Positions 17,087 through 25,786 of a DNA stretch of 64,000 bases are shown here, piece after piece. The DNA is from Bacteroidales bacterium 6E. Lineage in GTDB: Bacteria; Bacteroidota; Bacteroidia; Bacteroidales; Prolixibacteraceae. The position numbers and the translations under genes are program-made. Every line of letters begins with the position of its first letter. Position 1 is the first letter of the stretch. The notes beneath the pieces were generated by a model that was not told where the DNA came from, searched no databases, and saw nothing but the letters and a program-made list of their open reading frames with translations. The DNA lies in NCBI GenBank assembly GCA_001270045.2, contig DF970668.1:124001-188000 (forward strand), given 5' to 3'.

Positions 17087-18613
17087 ATGAAACTCACAAA
17101 ACAATTCATAACACTCACCCTGCTGGCGCTGCTTACCCTGGTTACCTCATGCCACGATCTGCTGGATGAACCCACCGAGGGCAAAGTATTCACCGAGCAG
17201 ACCGATTATACCGATGCCGGCAACATGATCCTGCCCCTGGTTGGTGCCTATGCCGAATTTTATACCCGTGGATGGGAAGATTTTCCCGTAATATCTGTGC
17301 GAGGCGACGATGTCAATGCCGGAGGACTGGGTGACCAACAGGATTTCTGGGAAGAGGACAAATATAATTACAACAAGGATTTCTGGATGTTCAATTCAGT
17401 GTGGCAGAACCTTTATAAAGACATTTTCTACTGCCATTCCGCCATGGAACAGGTCGACCTGTATGTAAAAGCGGGTGCAAGTACCTCATTGGGAGAACAA
17501 TACAAGGCCGAAGCCATGACCCTAAGGGCATACATGTTGCTTCAACTGTCAAGGGTATGGGGCGATATACTGATCCCGGCTTCCTCTGATCCATCCATGT
17601 TGCTGATCACCGATCTTTCCACCAAGGATGAGGTAATGCAGCATATTTCCGACCAGATGGACCTGGCCATTCCCAACCTTCCTGCCATGCATCCCAACAA
17701 GCGTACCGATATCAAGGGAGGTGTTACCAAGTTTACCGCACTGGCAATCAAAGCCTTGGCCAACCTCGAACTGAAAAACTACCAGGCAGTGGCCGATGCT
17801 ACCTCTCAGATCATCAGTTCAGGTGAATTCTCGCTGGAACCTGATTTCTACAACCTGTTCAAGATCAAGGGAAAACTCAACAACGAGAACCTATTTGAAC
17901 TGCAATACTCCGACCTCGGACTGGGTTCAGGTACCAATTTCAGCTATCTGTATGCCTTCTTCGGCCCACAGAACTGGACGCCCAAGGTAACGGGAGCCGG
18001 AAGCGGATGGGGATTCTATGAGCCCAGCATGAAATACATCAAGTTTATGCTCGACAGGGGCGAAACCACCCGACTGCAGACCAGCGTTCTATTCACCAAC
18101 CGCGGGATTGCCGAAATCAAGAAAGATCCGGCCTACGCTACCCTTCCGGACTGGATTTCCAACAGAACCCAATCAGGAGATCTCATCAGTGACTATGCCC
18201 GGGCTCTCTTTGCCAGCGGCAAGCACTACCTTCCTTCTGATCAGCTGACGCCCGGACGCACCGATTACGGGACCAACAAGAACTTCACCATCATCCGTTA
18301 TGCCGAAATTCTGCTGATGCATGCCGAAGCGCTCACCCAAGGTGCGACAAGCAGCACCATGTCAGCATTGGATGCGGTTAACGCAGTCAGGGCCCGTGCC
18401 AACATGGCCGGACTGTCGAGCGTTAACAATAACCAGGTAATGGACGAGAAATTTGCCGAACTGGCCATGGAATGGGGTATCCGCTATTACGATATGGTCA
18501 GGCTTGAAAGGTATAACGAACTGAGCTATGACGGAAGAACATTTACGGCAGAGAAAACTTTCCTGCCCTATCCGCAGATACAGGTTGACCTTCTTCCCGT
18601 ATTGAAAAAATAA
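17087..18613 (+). CDS. susD: SusD/RagB glycan-binding surface lipoprotein
   Basis: 508 residues. Lipobox 'LVTSCHD' (Cys22) sends it to the outer membrane. It carries SusD family marks: 'YKAEAMTLRAYMLLQLSRVW' (about 140-160), 'GGVTKFTALAIKALANLELK' and 'FTIIRYAEILLMHAEALTQG', the tetratricopeptide-like helical framework that packs on SusC. It begins 19 bases after susC, so the two are co-transcribed. Its role is to bind the polysaccharide or its oligosaccharides and act as the lid on the transporter. Confidence 0.93.
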   Translation: MKLTKQFITLTLLALLTLVTSCHDLLDEPTEGKVFTEQTDYTDAGNMILPLVGAYAEFYTRGWEDFPVISVRGDDVNAGGLGDQQDFWEEDKYNYNKDFWMFNSVWQNLYKDIFYCHSAMEQVDLYVKAGASTSLGEQYKAEAMTLRAYMLLQLSRVWGDILIPASSDPSMLLITDLSTKDEVMQHISDQMDLAIPNLPAMHPNKRTDIKGGVTKFTALAIKALANLELKNYQAVADATSQIISSGEFSLEPDFYNLFKIKGKLNNENLFELQYSDLGLGSGTNFSYLYAFFGPQNWTPKVTGAGSGWGFYEPSMKYIKFMLDRGETTRLQTSVLFTNRGIAEIKKDPAYATLPDWISNRTQSGDLISDYARALFASGKHYLPSDQLTPGRTDYGTNKNFTIIRYAEILLMHAEALTQGATSSTMSALDAVNAVRARANMAGLSSVNNNQVMDEKFAELAMEWGIRYYDMVRLERYNELSYDGRTFTAEKTFLPYPQIQVDLLPVLKK

Positions 18614-18644
18614 AATGCATTGGTGAACTTTAATACAGAACAAA

Positions 18645-20351
18645 ATGAAGATAATCAATAAAATCCTGACCGCAGTCCTGGCCCTGTTTATGGTAACCGG
18701 CTGTTATGAAGGAATTGACCCCATCAGTTATGTTGCTCCCGGTGCCGATGCGTCAGCCCCGCAGATCATAGTGGTGACCCCGGCCGAAGGATACCAGATC
18801 AAGGTGCCCGACCTTACGGCACCCATCTCCATCCAGGTAGAGGTTACCGATGATATCGAACTGAAACAGGTAGTCGTAGCCATAGATGGTGTTGATGTCA
18901 AAACCTACACCGATTTCAGGGATTACCGCAGGCTTCTGGCCACCCATGTTCAGGAAGGCATCACCAACGGTGACCATGTAATCACCGTAAAGGCCACCGA
19001 TATTGAAGGCAAAACGTCGCAGAAGGATGTACATTTTGCCAAGGTTTCACCCTATACCCCAAAATTCCCGGGTGAAATATTCTATATGCCATTTGAAGGC
19101 GACTACATGGAAATGATCTCCTTCAAATTTGCCACCAAGGTTGGCAATCCGACATTTGCCACGGGCGGCATCCTTGACGGGAAAGCCTATGTTGGAGCCA
19201 ATGACAGCTACCTGACCTTCCCTGCAGAGGGCTTGAAATCCAGTGAATTCAGCGCAGCATTTTGGTATAAGCCCAATGCTTCACCTGATCGCTCAGGGAT
19301 TTTGAGTGCCAGTCCAACCGGCGAAAACCGACAAAAAGGATTCCGCCTGTTCCGTGAGGGCAGTGCGACAGAACAGCGAATTAAGCTGAATGTGGGTACC
19401 GGGTCGGGAGAGACATGGAACGATGGAGACGTCTTTGCCGTTCCGACTTCAGAATGGATGCACATCGCCATTACCATCTCAGGTACAAAGGCTGCCATTT
19501 ATTTTAACGGGTCCCTGGCGCGGGAGGTTGACAATACAGGGCTCGACTGGGCCGGAATCGACAATATCAGCATCGGATCGGGTGCCCCCAATTTTGCCTA
19601 TTGGAATCACAAATCAGACCTGAGCCAGTATGATGAACTCCGTTTCTTCAACAAGGCGCTGACCTCATCCGAAATCCAGAATATCATATTCAACGACTCA
19701 CCCTATGTTCCCAAATATGCCGGCGAAACCTTCTATATGCCTTTTAACGGGAACTTTAAGGAGTTGATGAGCATGACCGATGCCACCGTGGTGGGGAATC
19801 CCGGATTTGTCGAAGAAGGGGTCGTTGGAGGAGCCTATGCAGGGGCCACCGACAGCTATGTCACATTCCCGATGGCGAACCTGAAATCGACTGAGTTCAG
19901 TGCCGTATTCTGGTATAAGCCAAATGGAAATCCCACCCGCTCAGGCATTCTCAGCGCTAGCCCGACAGGTGAAGACCGCCAGAAAGGAATAAGGCTGTTC
20001 CGCGAGGGAAGCGCCACCGAGCAGAGAATCAAGATGAATGTTGGCACCGGAACCGGTGAAACCTGGAACGATGGTGACGTGGTCACTGTTCCGACCGATG
20101 AATGGATGCATCTGGCAATTACCGTTTCGGGCACCAAGGCTGCCATTTATTTTAACGGCACGCTTGCCCGTGAAGTCGATAATACTGGACTCGACTGGGC
20201 CGGTATTGATAACATGAGCATAGGTTCAGGTGCCCCGAATTTTGCTTACTGGGACCACAAATCGGATCTGAGCTTGTATGATGAAATCCGTTTCTTCAGC
20301 AAAGCCCTCACTCAAACCGAAATTCAGGGCATCATGAATGCCGAAAAGTAA
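18645..20351 (+). CDS. surface glycan-binding lipoprotein with two tandem LamG-like domains
   Basis: 568 residues; lipobox 'FMVTGCYE' (Cys20). Residues about 35-130 form an Ig-like domain ('DDIELKQVVVAIDGVDV'). Two concanavalin/LamG-like domains follow, beginning with 'GEIFYMPFEGD' and 'GETFYMPFNGN'. They are offset by exactly 651 bases (217 residues) and are by eye about 85% identical over the core ('SGILSASPTGE', 'FREGSATEQRIK', 'NTGLDWAGIDN'). The DNA differs at many third positions, so the duplication is not fresh. Its place after susD is where SusE/SusF-like binding proteins sit, so glycan capture is the likely job. An intrinsic terminator follows. Confidence 0.85.
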   Translation: MKIINKILTAVLALFMVTGCYEGIDPISYVAPGADASAPQIIVVTPAEGYQIKVPDLTAPISIQVEVTDDIELKQVVVAIDGVDVKTYTDFRDYRRLLATHVQEGITNGDHVITVKATDIEGKTSQKDVHFAKVSPYTPKFPGEIFYMPFEGDYMEMISFKFATKVGNPTFATGGILDGKAYVGANDSYLTFPAEGLKSSEFSAAFWYKPNASPDRSGILSASPTGENRQKGFRLFREGSATEQRIKLNVGTGSGETWNDGDVFAVPTSEWMHIAITISGTKAAIYFNGSLAREVDNTGLDWAGIDNISIGSGAPNFAYWNHKSDLSQYDELRFFNKALTSSEIQNIIFNDSPYVPKYAGETFYMPFNGNFKELMSMTDATVVGNPGFVEEGVVGGAYAGATDSYVTFPMANLKSTEFSAVFWYKPNGNPTRSGILSASPTGEDRQKGIRLFREGSATEQRIKMNVGTGTGETWNDGDVVTVPTDEWMHLAITVSGTKAAIYFNGTLAREVDNTGLDWAGIDNMSIGSGAPNFAYWDHKSDLSLYDEIRFFSKALTQTEIQGIMNAEK

Positions 20352-20401
20352 AAGGCTCTTCGTCATACTGAAAGATTAACAGGTTCTCAACAAGGAAGAA
20401 A

Positions 20402-20434
20402 GGCTGCCTGACAGCATCAGGCAGTCCTTTCTTT
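20402..20434 (+). terminator. intrinsic terminator between binding genes and enzyme genes of the locus
   Basis: A perfect 8-bp stem, CTGCCTGA (20404-20411) and TCAGGCAG (20417-20424), with a CAGCA loop is followed by a T-rich tract (TCCTTTCTTTCCTTT). It lies 50 bases after the LamG gene and 55 bases before the next start. It would lower expression of the enzymes relative to SusC/SusD/LamG. Confidence 0.75.
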
Positions 20435-20488
20435 CCTTTGCATAATCATGTTTTCAATCCGTCGGTATCCGGCACAAATATACCCTGT

Positions 20489-22492
20489 ATGAATTTTTTC
20501 AAAAACCCCTTCAGACTCACCCTGATTCTGCTGGTCATGGCCTTGTCCGCGTGCGACAAAAAGGAAGACGGGCCCGACGAACCACAGGCAGCGGAGCTGA
20601 CACTGACCAGCGTAACCATAGGGGCCAGGACCTTGTCGGCAGCGACCCCCAACCTTGACGTGGCTTACGACCAGCCCCTGCTGGTCCGCTTCAGTACAGG
20701 TCTTGACACTTCCACCGTCCGGTCGTCCATCAGGCTCCTGAAATCAGGAAATGCAGTCGCGGCAAAATACTATTATACCGAAGGCAACAGCGTGGTATCC
20801 ATCTATCCGAATGCCCATTTGGATGAAAACACCGAATACCAGCTGGCCATTTCTGCCGGGCTGAAAGGAAGCAAAAACCAGTCATTTACGGGAGCGACCT
20901 ACCAGATGAAAACTGTCATGGTGCCCATGCAACTGGTTTCCCAAACAATAGATGGCCAGCCACTGCTGGCACAGGTCAGGTTTCTGCGTGCCAATCGCGA
21001 ACCCGAAATCGCCCTGCAATTTTCGCATCCGGTGGCACAGACGGAAATGTCCTCCAAGGTCACCGTTAAAAGAGGCTCCTTTGCCGTTCAGATGAACATG
21101 ACTGCCGCATCCGACAGGAAAAGCTACACCCTCAAACCGGCAGGCAAGCTCGACGGACTTACCCGCCATACCCTTGAAATACAGTCGGGGCTGAAAGCCG
21201 AAGGAGGTAACACTTTCACCGGATTCACGGCCACCTTCTATACCCAGCCCGATGATACCCCCAAATTCCCGGTCGTCTCAAATGATGAGCTGCTGACGTT
21301 GGCACAACGACAAACCTTCCGCTATTTCTGGGACTTTGGCCATCCGGTCAGCGGTATGGCCCGGGAAAGGAACACGTCACCCGAAACCGTGACCACCGGG
21401 GGGACAGGATTTGGCCTTCAGGCTATTCTCACGGGCATCGAGCGGGGCTTCATTACCCGTAGCGAAGGGGTCACCCGGTTGAAAAAAATCATCGACTTCC
21501 TTGAAACGGCCGACCGGTTCCATGGAGTCTGGCCCCACTGGCTCAACGGCACCACAGGCAAAGTACAGCCCTTCAGCCAGAAAGACGATGGAGGCGACCT
21601 GGTGGAGACCTCCTTCCTGGCAGCAGGGATGCTGACGGTCAGGCAATACCTGAATCCCTCCAATTTCCAGGAGAAGGCAATCATCGACAAAATCAATGCC
21701 TTGGTCGACGGGATCGAATGGGACTGGTACACAAAGGGAGGCGAGAATGTGCTTTACTGGCACTGGTCGCCCAACTATGGCTGGGAAATGAACCACAAGA
21801 TCCAGGGTTATAACGAGTGTCTCATCACCTATGTGCTGGCTGCCTCTTCTACCACCCATCCCATCGATCCGAAAGTCTATCACGAAGGTTGGGCACGAAA
21901 CGGACAGATCGTCAATGGAAAAACATTTTACGGGATCAAACAACCTCTGGGATATGACAAGGGGGGACCACTCTTCTTTGCCCATTACTCATTTATGGGG
22001 CTTGATCCACGTGGATTGAAAGACCAGTATGCCGACTACTGGGAACAGAACGTGGCCCATACCCTTATCAACAGGGCACATTGTATCGAGAACCCCAACC
22101 AATATGCAGGTTATGGCAGCGATGGCTGGGGACTTACTGCCAGTGATGGGAACGCCGGCTATTCGGCCCACTCCCCGACCAACGACAAGGGTGTCATCAC
22201 CCCGACCGCGGCACTCTCATCATTTCCTTACACACCGGAAGAATCAATGGAAGCATTGCACTTCTTCTATTACACCCTTGGCGATAAACTGTGGGGCGAA
22301 TATGGCTTCAAGGACGCCTTTAATCCCACCGAAAACTGGACAGCCAGCTCCTTCCTGGCCATCGACCAGGGCCCCATTGTGGTCATGATCGAAAACCACC
22401 GGACCGGACTCCTCTGGAATCATTTCATGGGCAGTACTGAAGTACAAAACGGATTGAAAAAACTGGGCTTTACAAGCCCTGCAATAAATTGA
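20489..22492 (+). CDS. GH144-type (glucoamylase-like PF10091) lipoprotein with N-terminal Ig-like domains
   Basis: The ATG at 20489 yields a lipobox ('LLVMALSACDKK'); the upstream TTG frame lacks one and starts in the terminator tail. Of 667 residues, about 25-265 form Ig-like (Big_5-like) repeats ending 'TGFTATFYTQPDDTPKFP'. The rest is an (alpha/alpha)6-type domain with family marks 'QTFRYFWDFGHPVSGMARER', 'HGVWPHWLNGTTGK', 'GGDLVETSFLAAGML', 'LYWHWSPNYGWEMN' and 'YNECLITYVLAASS'. GH144 members are endo-beta-1,2-glucanases or sophorose-releasing exo-enzymes. The lipid anchor and extra domains suggest an outer-surface, first-cut enzyme. The next gene is its paralogue without the Ig region. 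Confidence 0.87.
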   Translation: MNFFKNPFRLTLILLVMALSACDKKEDGPDEPQAAELTLTSVTIGARTLSAATPNLDVAYDQPLLVRFSTGLDTSTVRSSIRLLKSGNAVAAKYYYTEGNSVVSIYPNAHLDENTEYQLAISAGLKGSKNQSFTGATYQMKTVMVPMQLVSQTIDGQPLLAQVRFLRANREPEIALQFSHPVAQTEMSSKVTVKRGSFAVQMNMTAASDRKSYTLKPAGKLDGLTRHTLEIQSGLKAEGGNTFTGFTATFYTQPDDTPKFPVVSNDELLTLAQRQTFRYFWDFGHPVSGMARERNTSPETVTTGGTGFGLQAILTGIERGFITRSEGVTRLKKIIDFLETADRFHGVWPHWLNGTTGKVQPFSQKDDGGDLVETSFLAAGMLTVRQYLNPSNFQEKAIIDKINALVDGIEWDWYTKGGENVLYWHWSPNYGWEMNHKIQGYNECLITYVLAASSTTHPIDPKVYHEGWARNGQIVNGKTFYGIKQPLGYDKGGPLFFAHYSFMGLDPRGLKDQYADYWEQNVAHTLINRAHCIENPNQYAGYGSDGWGLTASDGNAGYSAHSPTNDKGVITPTAALSSFPYTPEESMEALHFFYYTLGDKLWGEYGFKDAFNPTENWTASSFLAIDQGPIVVMIENHRTGLLWNHFMGSTEVQNGLKKLGFTSPAIN

Positions 22493-22515
22493 TAACCAAT
22501 TAAAAATCAAATACT

Positions 22516-23871
22516 ATGAAACGAACATTGACAACAGCAAGTTGCATGGTGGTTTTGGCCCTCCTGTTTGCAGCCTGCACAGGACAGCCCAAGTCGACAA
22601 GCACCGATAGTGGCACTGTGATATCAGACGATTCGCTGCTGACGCTTGTCCAGTACCATACGTTCCAATATTTCTGGGATGGGGCCGAACCGGTTTCAGG
22701 AATGGCCAGGGAAAGAATCCACATGGATGGGGAATATCCCCAGAACGACCAGAACGTGGTGACCCTGGGAGGGTCAGGGTTCGGGGTCATGGCCATCCTC
22801 ACGGGGATCGAAAGAGGATTCATCACCCGTGAGGAAGGCTTTAACCGCCTCCGCCATATTGTCGATTACCTCGCCAAGGCCGACCGGTTCCATGGCGCAT
22901 GGCCGCACTGGCTTGACGGTCCGACAGGCAAGGTAAAACCCTTCAGCAAAAAAGACGATGGCGGCGACCTGGTCGAAACAGCCTTCATGATCCAGGGACT
23001 GCTCACCGTGGCCGAATATTTCAGGAATGGCAACGAGGTGGAACAGCAATTGGTGGCCGACATCACCAAACTCTGGCACGAGGTGGAATGGAACTGGTAC
23101 ACCAAAGGAGGCGAAAATGTGCTCTACTGGCATTGGTCGCCCAACTTTGGATGGGAAATGAATTTCCCGGTGGGAGGGTATAACGAATGCCTGATCATGT
23201 ATGTACTGGCCGCCTCATCCCCCACCTATCCAATCGAACCGGCCGTTTACCACGAAGGGTGGGCGCGCGGAGGTGAAATTGCCAATGACACCGTCTATTA
23301 CGGATTACCCACCATTCTCGACTTCTATGAACACAGTGACGACCCCACAGGGCCACTCTTCTGGGCGCACTATTCGTACCTTGGGCTTAATCCCAAAGGG
23401 CTGAAAGACACGTATGCCAATTACTGGGACCTGAACAGGAACCACGCCCTGATCCATTACAACTATGCCCTCGACAATCCAAAGGGATTTGAAGGATATG
23501 GCGAAAACCAATGGGGCCTGACCTCCAGTTATTCGATGCGGGGCTATGCAGGCCACCATCCTGGTGAAGCAGACCTGGGTGTGATTTCACCCACCGCAGC
23601 CCTCTCATCATTCCCTTATACCCCGGAGGAATCGATGAAATTCCTGAAATATCTTTATTTCGAGGCCGACACGCTGGTGGGGGAATACGGACCATACGAT
23701 GCTTACAGCCATTCGGCCAAATGGATGCTGCCGAGGTATCTGGCCATCGACCAGGGCCCCATCCCGGTTATGATCGAGAACTACCGGAGCGGCCTGCATT
23801 GGAATCTGTTCATGAAAAACGAGGATGTTAAAAGAGGCCTGGATAAACTCGGTTTCACATTTGAGCCCTGA
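22516..23871 (+). CDS. GH144-type (glucoamylase-like PF10091) lipoprotein, single-domain paralogue
   Basis: 451 residues; lipobox 'LLFAACTGQ' (Cys21). It consists of the catalytic domain alone and shares long identical blocks with the preceding gene: 'FGVMAILTGIERGFITREEG', 'KPFSKKDDGGDLVETAF', 'YTKGGENVLYWHWSPNFGWE' and 'ALSSFPYTPEESM'. It starts 23 bases after its neighbour, so an operon is clear. One of the pair may cut the polymer outside and the other trim imported oligosaccharides, as in known beta-1,2-glucan loci with endo and exo GH144 enzymes. Which is which cannot be told from sequence here. Confidence 0.87.
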   Translation: MKRTLTTASCMVVLALLFAACTGQPKSTSTDSGTVISDDSLLTLVQYHTFQYFWDGAEPVSGMARERIHMDGEYPQNDQNVVTLGGSGFGVMAILTGIERGFITREEGFNRLRHIVDYLAKADRFHGAWPHWLDGPTGKVKPFSKKDDGGDLVETAFMIQGLLTVAEYFRNGNEVEQQLVADITKLWHEVEWNWYTKGGENVLYWHWSPNFGWEMNFPVGGYNECLIMYVLAASSPTYPIEPAVYHEGWARGGEIANDTVYYGLPTILDFYEHSDDPTGPLFWAHYSYLGLNPKGLKDTYANYWDLNRNHALIHYNYALDNPKGFEGYGENQWGLTSSYSMRGYAGHHPGEADLGVISPTAALSSFPYTPEESMKFLKYLYFEADTLVGEYGPYDAYSHSAKWMLPRYLAIDQGPIPVMIENYRSGLHWNLFMKNEDVKRGLDKLGFTFEP

Positions 23872-23925
23872 ATATTTGCAGGTGCCGGCTGAACAAAATA
23901 TCTTTATGACTGAAAACCATTATCC

Positions 23926-25710
23926 ATGAGAGAACTGTCATCCATTTTGCTTCCGATCTTCCTATTGATGCTGTTTTTTGCAGATCAGGCTGAAGCGCAG
24001 GAGGCAAAACAGCAAACCTATTGTAACCCCATCAACATTGATTACGGCTATTCGCCCATTCCCAACTTCAGCACCTGGGGGAGGCACAGGGCCACCGCCG
24101 ACCCGGTGATCGTCAACTACCAGGACGACTATTACCTGTTCAGCACCAACCAGTGGGGTTACTGGTCGAGCAGCGACATGCTAGACTGGAAATTCCATTC
24201 TCGCAAATTCCTGCGCCCCTGGAATGCCGGGGTGTATGATGAATTGTGCGCCCCGGCGGTGGGCATTATCGGCGACACGATGCTGGTTTTCGGATCTACT
24301 TATACCAGTGAATTTACCATCTGGATGAGTACCAACCCCGGTGCCAATGAATGGAAGCCGCTGGTCGACCGGTTTGAAATCGGCGGCTGGGATCCCGACT
24401 TCTTCACTGATGACGACGGAAAACTCTATATGTATAACGGCAGCAGCAACCGCTATCCTCTCTATGGTATCGAACTCAACCGGAAAACCATGGACCCGGT
24501 GGGCACCCGCAAGGAAATGTACCTTTTGGAGCCCTGGCGTTATGGATGGCAACGGTTTGGCGAACACATGGACAACACCTTCCTCGATCCTTTCATGGAA
24601 GGCGCCCACATGACCAAACACAATGGGAAATACTACCTGCAATATGGAGCCCCGGGAACCGAATTCAGTGGCTATTCCGACGGAGTGCTGGTGGGCGACC
24701 ATCCCCTGGGGCCATTTACCCCGCAACCCGATCCCTTCAGCATGAAGCTGGGCGGATTTGCAAGGGGGGCAGGCCATGGAAGCACCTTCAGGGACAATAC
24801 CGGCAACTACTGGCATGTGAGTACCGTCCAGATCAGCGTAAAGAACAACTTCGAGCGACGGTTGGGAATCTGGCCCGCCGGTTTCGACAGCGACGGCGTG
24901 ATGTGGTGCAATACCGCATTTGGAGATTATCCCCACTACATTCCAGAAGTGGCCGTCAAAGAAGGAAAAGCCCGTCCCGACTGGTACCTCCTGAATTACA
25001 AAAAGCCCGTCAGGGTCTCCTCAACATACGGTGGCTATCACGCCAACCATGCCAATGATGAAAGCATGAAGACCTATTGGAGTGCCAAAACATCGGATGC
25101 GGGAGAATGGATCGAGACCGACCTGGGCGAACTGAGCGACGTTTACGGGATCCAGATCAACCATGCCGATCAGGACGTGAGTTTTCCGGCAGAAATGGAT
25201 ACCATCTTCCTGGGAAAATCGCTGGGCCTTTACCACCAGTATAAACTGCTCTGGTCGGCCGATGGCAGGAAATGGAATGTATTGGTTGACAAAAGCCGGA
25301 ACCAGACCGACGTGCCGCACGACTATACCCAACTGGACAACCCTGTCAGGGCTCGCTTTATCCGCCTTGAGAACATCAAGGTACCCGCTGGCAAATTTGC
25401 CATCAGCGGATTGCGGGTATTCGGGAAAGGGCTGGGAGAACTTCCTTCAAAAGTGGAATCATTCACGGTATTGCGCACCGAGAAGGACAAACGTAGCGCC
25501 TGGATACGCTGGAAGCCGGTCGACAATGCCTATGCCTACAACATTTACTATGGCACCCATCCCGACAAGCTGTACAACTGCATCATGGTGCACGACGCCA
25601 ATGAATACTGGTTCAAGGCCATGGACAGCCAAAGCCAGTATTGGTACACCATCGAGGCCATCAACGAAAACGGGGTCTCAGAGCGAACCGAAGTTCTACA
25701 TATCCAATAA
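23926..25710 (+). CDS. GH43-like five-bladed propeller hydrolase with discoidin (F5/8 type C) and Fn3-like domains
   Basis: 594 residues with a cleavable signal peptide ('FLLMLFFADQAEAQ'). The first about 330 residues form a GH43-type propeller, with likely acidic residues in 'TADPVIVNY' (Asp), 'GGWDPDFFTDDDGKLYMY' (Asp) and 'EGAHMTKHNGKYYL' (Glu). Residues about 350-500 look like an F5/8-C carbohydrate-binding domain ('YWSAKTSDAGEWIETDLGEL' ... 'ARFIRLENIKV'), and about 505-594 like a fibronectin-III domain. GH43 members remove arabinose, xylose or galactose units, so the locus may act on a branched glycan. It lies 54 bases after the GH144 gene. Confidence 0.8.
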   Translation: MRELSSILLPIFLLMLFFADQAEAQEAKQQTYCNPINIDYGYSPIPNFSTWGRHRATADPVIVNYQDDYYLFSTNQWGYWSSSDMLDWKFHSRKFLRPWNAGVYDELCAPAVGIIGDTMLVFGSTYTSEFTIWMSTNPGANEWKPLVDRFEIGGWDPDFFTDDDGKLYMYNGSSNRYPLYGIELNRKTMDPVGTRKEMYLLEPWRYGWQRFGEHMDNTFLDPFMEGAHMTKHNGKYYLQYGAPGTEFSGYSDGVLVGDHPLGPFTPQPDPFSMKLGGFARGAGHGSTFRDNTGNYWHVSTVQISVKNNFERRLGIWPAGFDSDGVMWCNTAFGDYPHYIPEVAVKEGKARPDWYLLNYKKPVRVSSTYGGYHANHANDESMKTYWSAKTSDAGEWIETDLGELSDVYGIQINHADQDVSFPAEMDTIFLGKSLGLYHQYKLLWSADGRKWNVLVDKSRNQTDVPHDYTQLDNPVRARFIRLENIKVPAGKFAISGLRVFGKGLGELPSKVESFTVLRTEKDKRSAWIRWKPVDNAYAYNIYYGTHPDKLYNCIMVHDANEYWFKAMDSQSQYWYTIEAINENGVSERTEVLHIQ

Positions 25711-25786
25711 TATGGATGATTATAAACAATTTCCGGAAGAGGTTTCGGGACAGACCCGGCAGTACCGGCTTTAATTAATAACTGTT

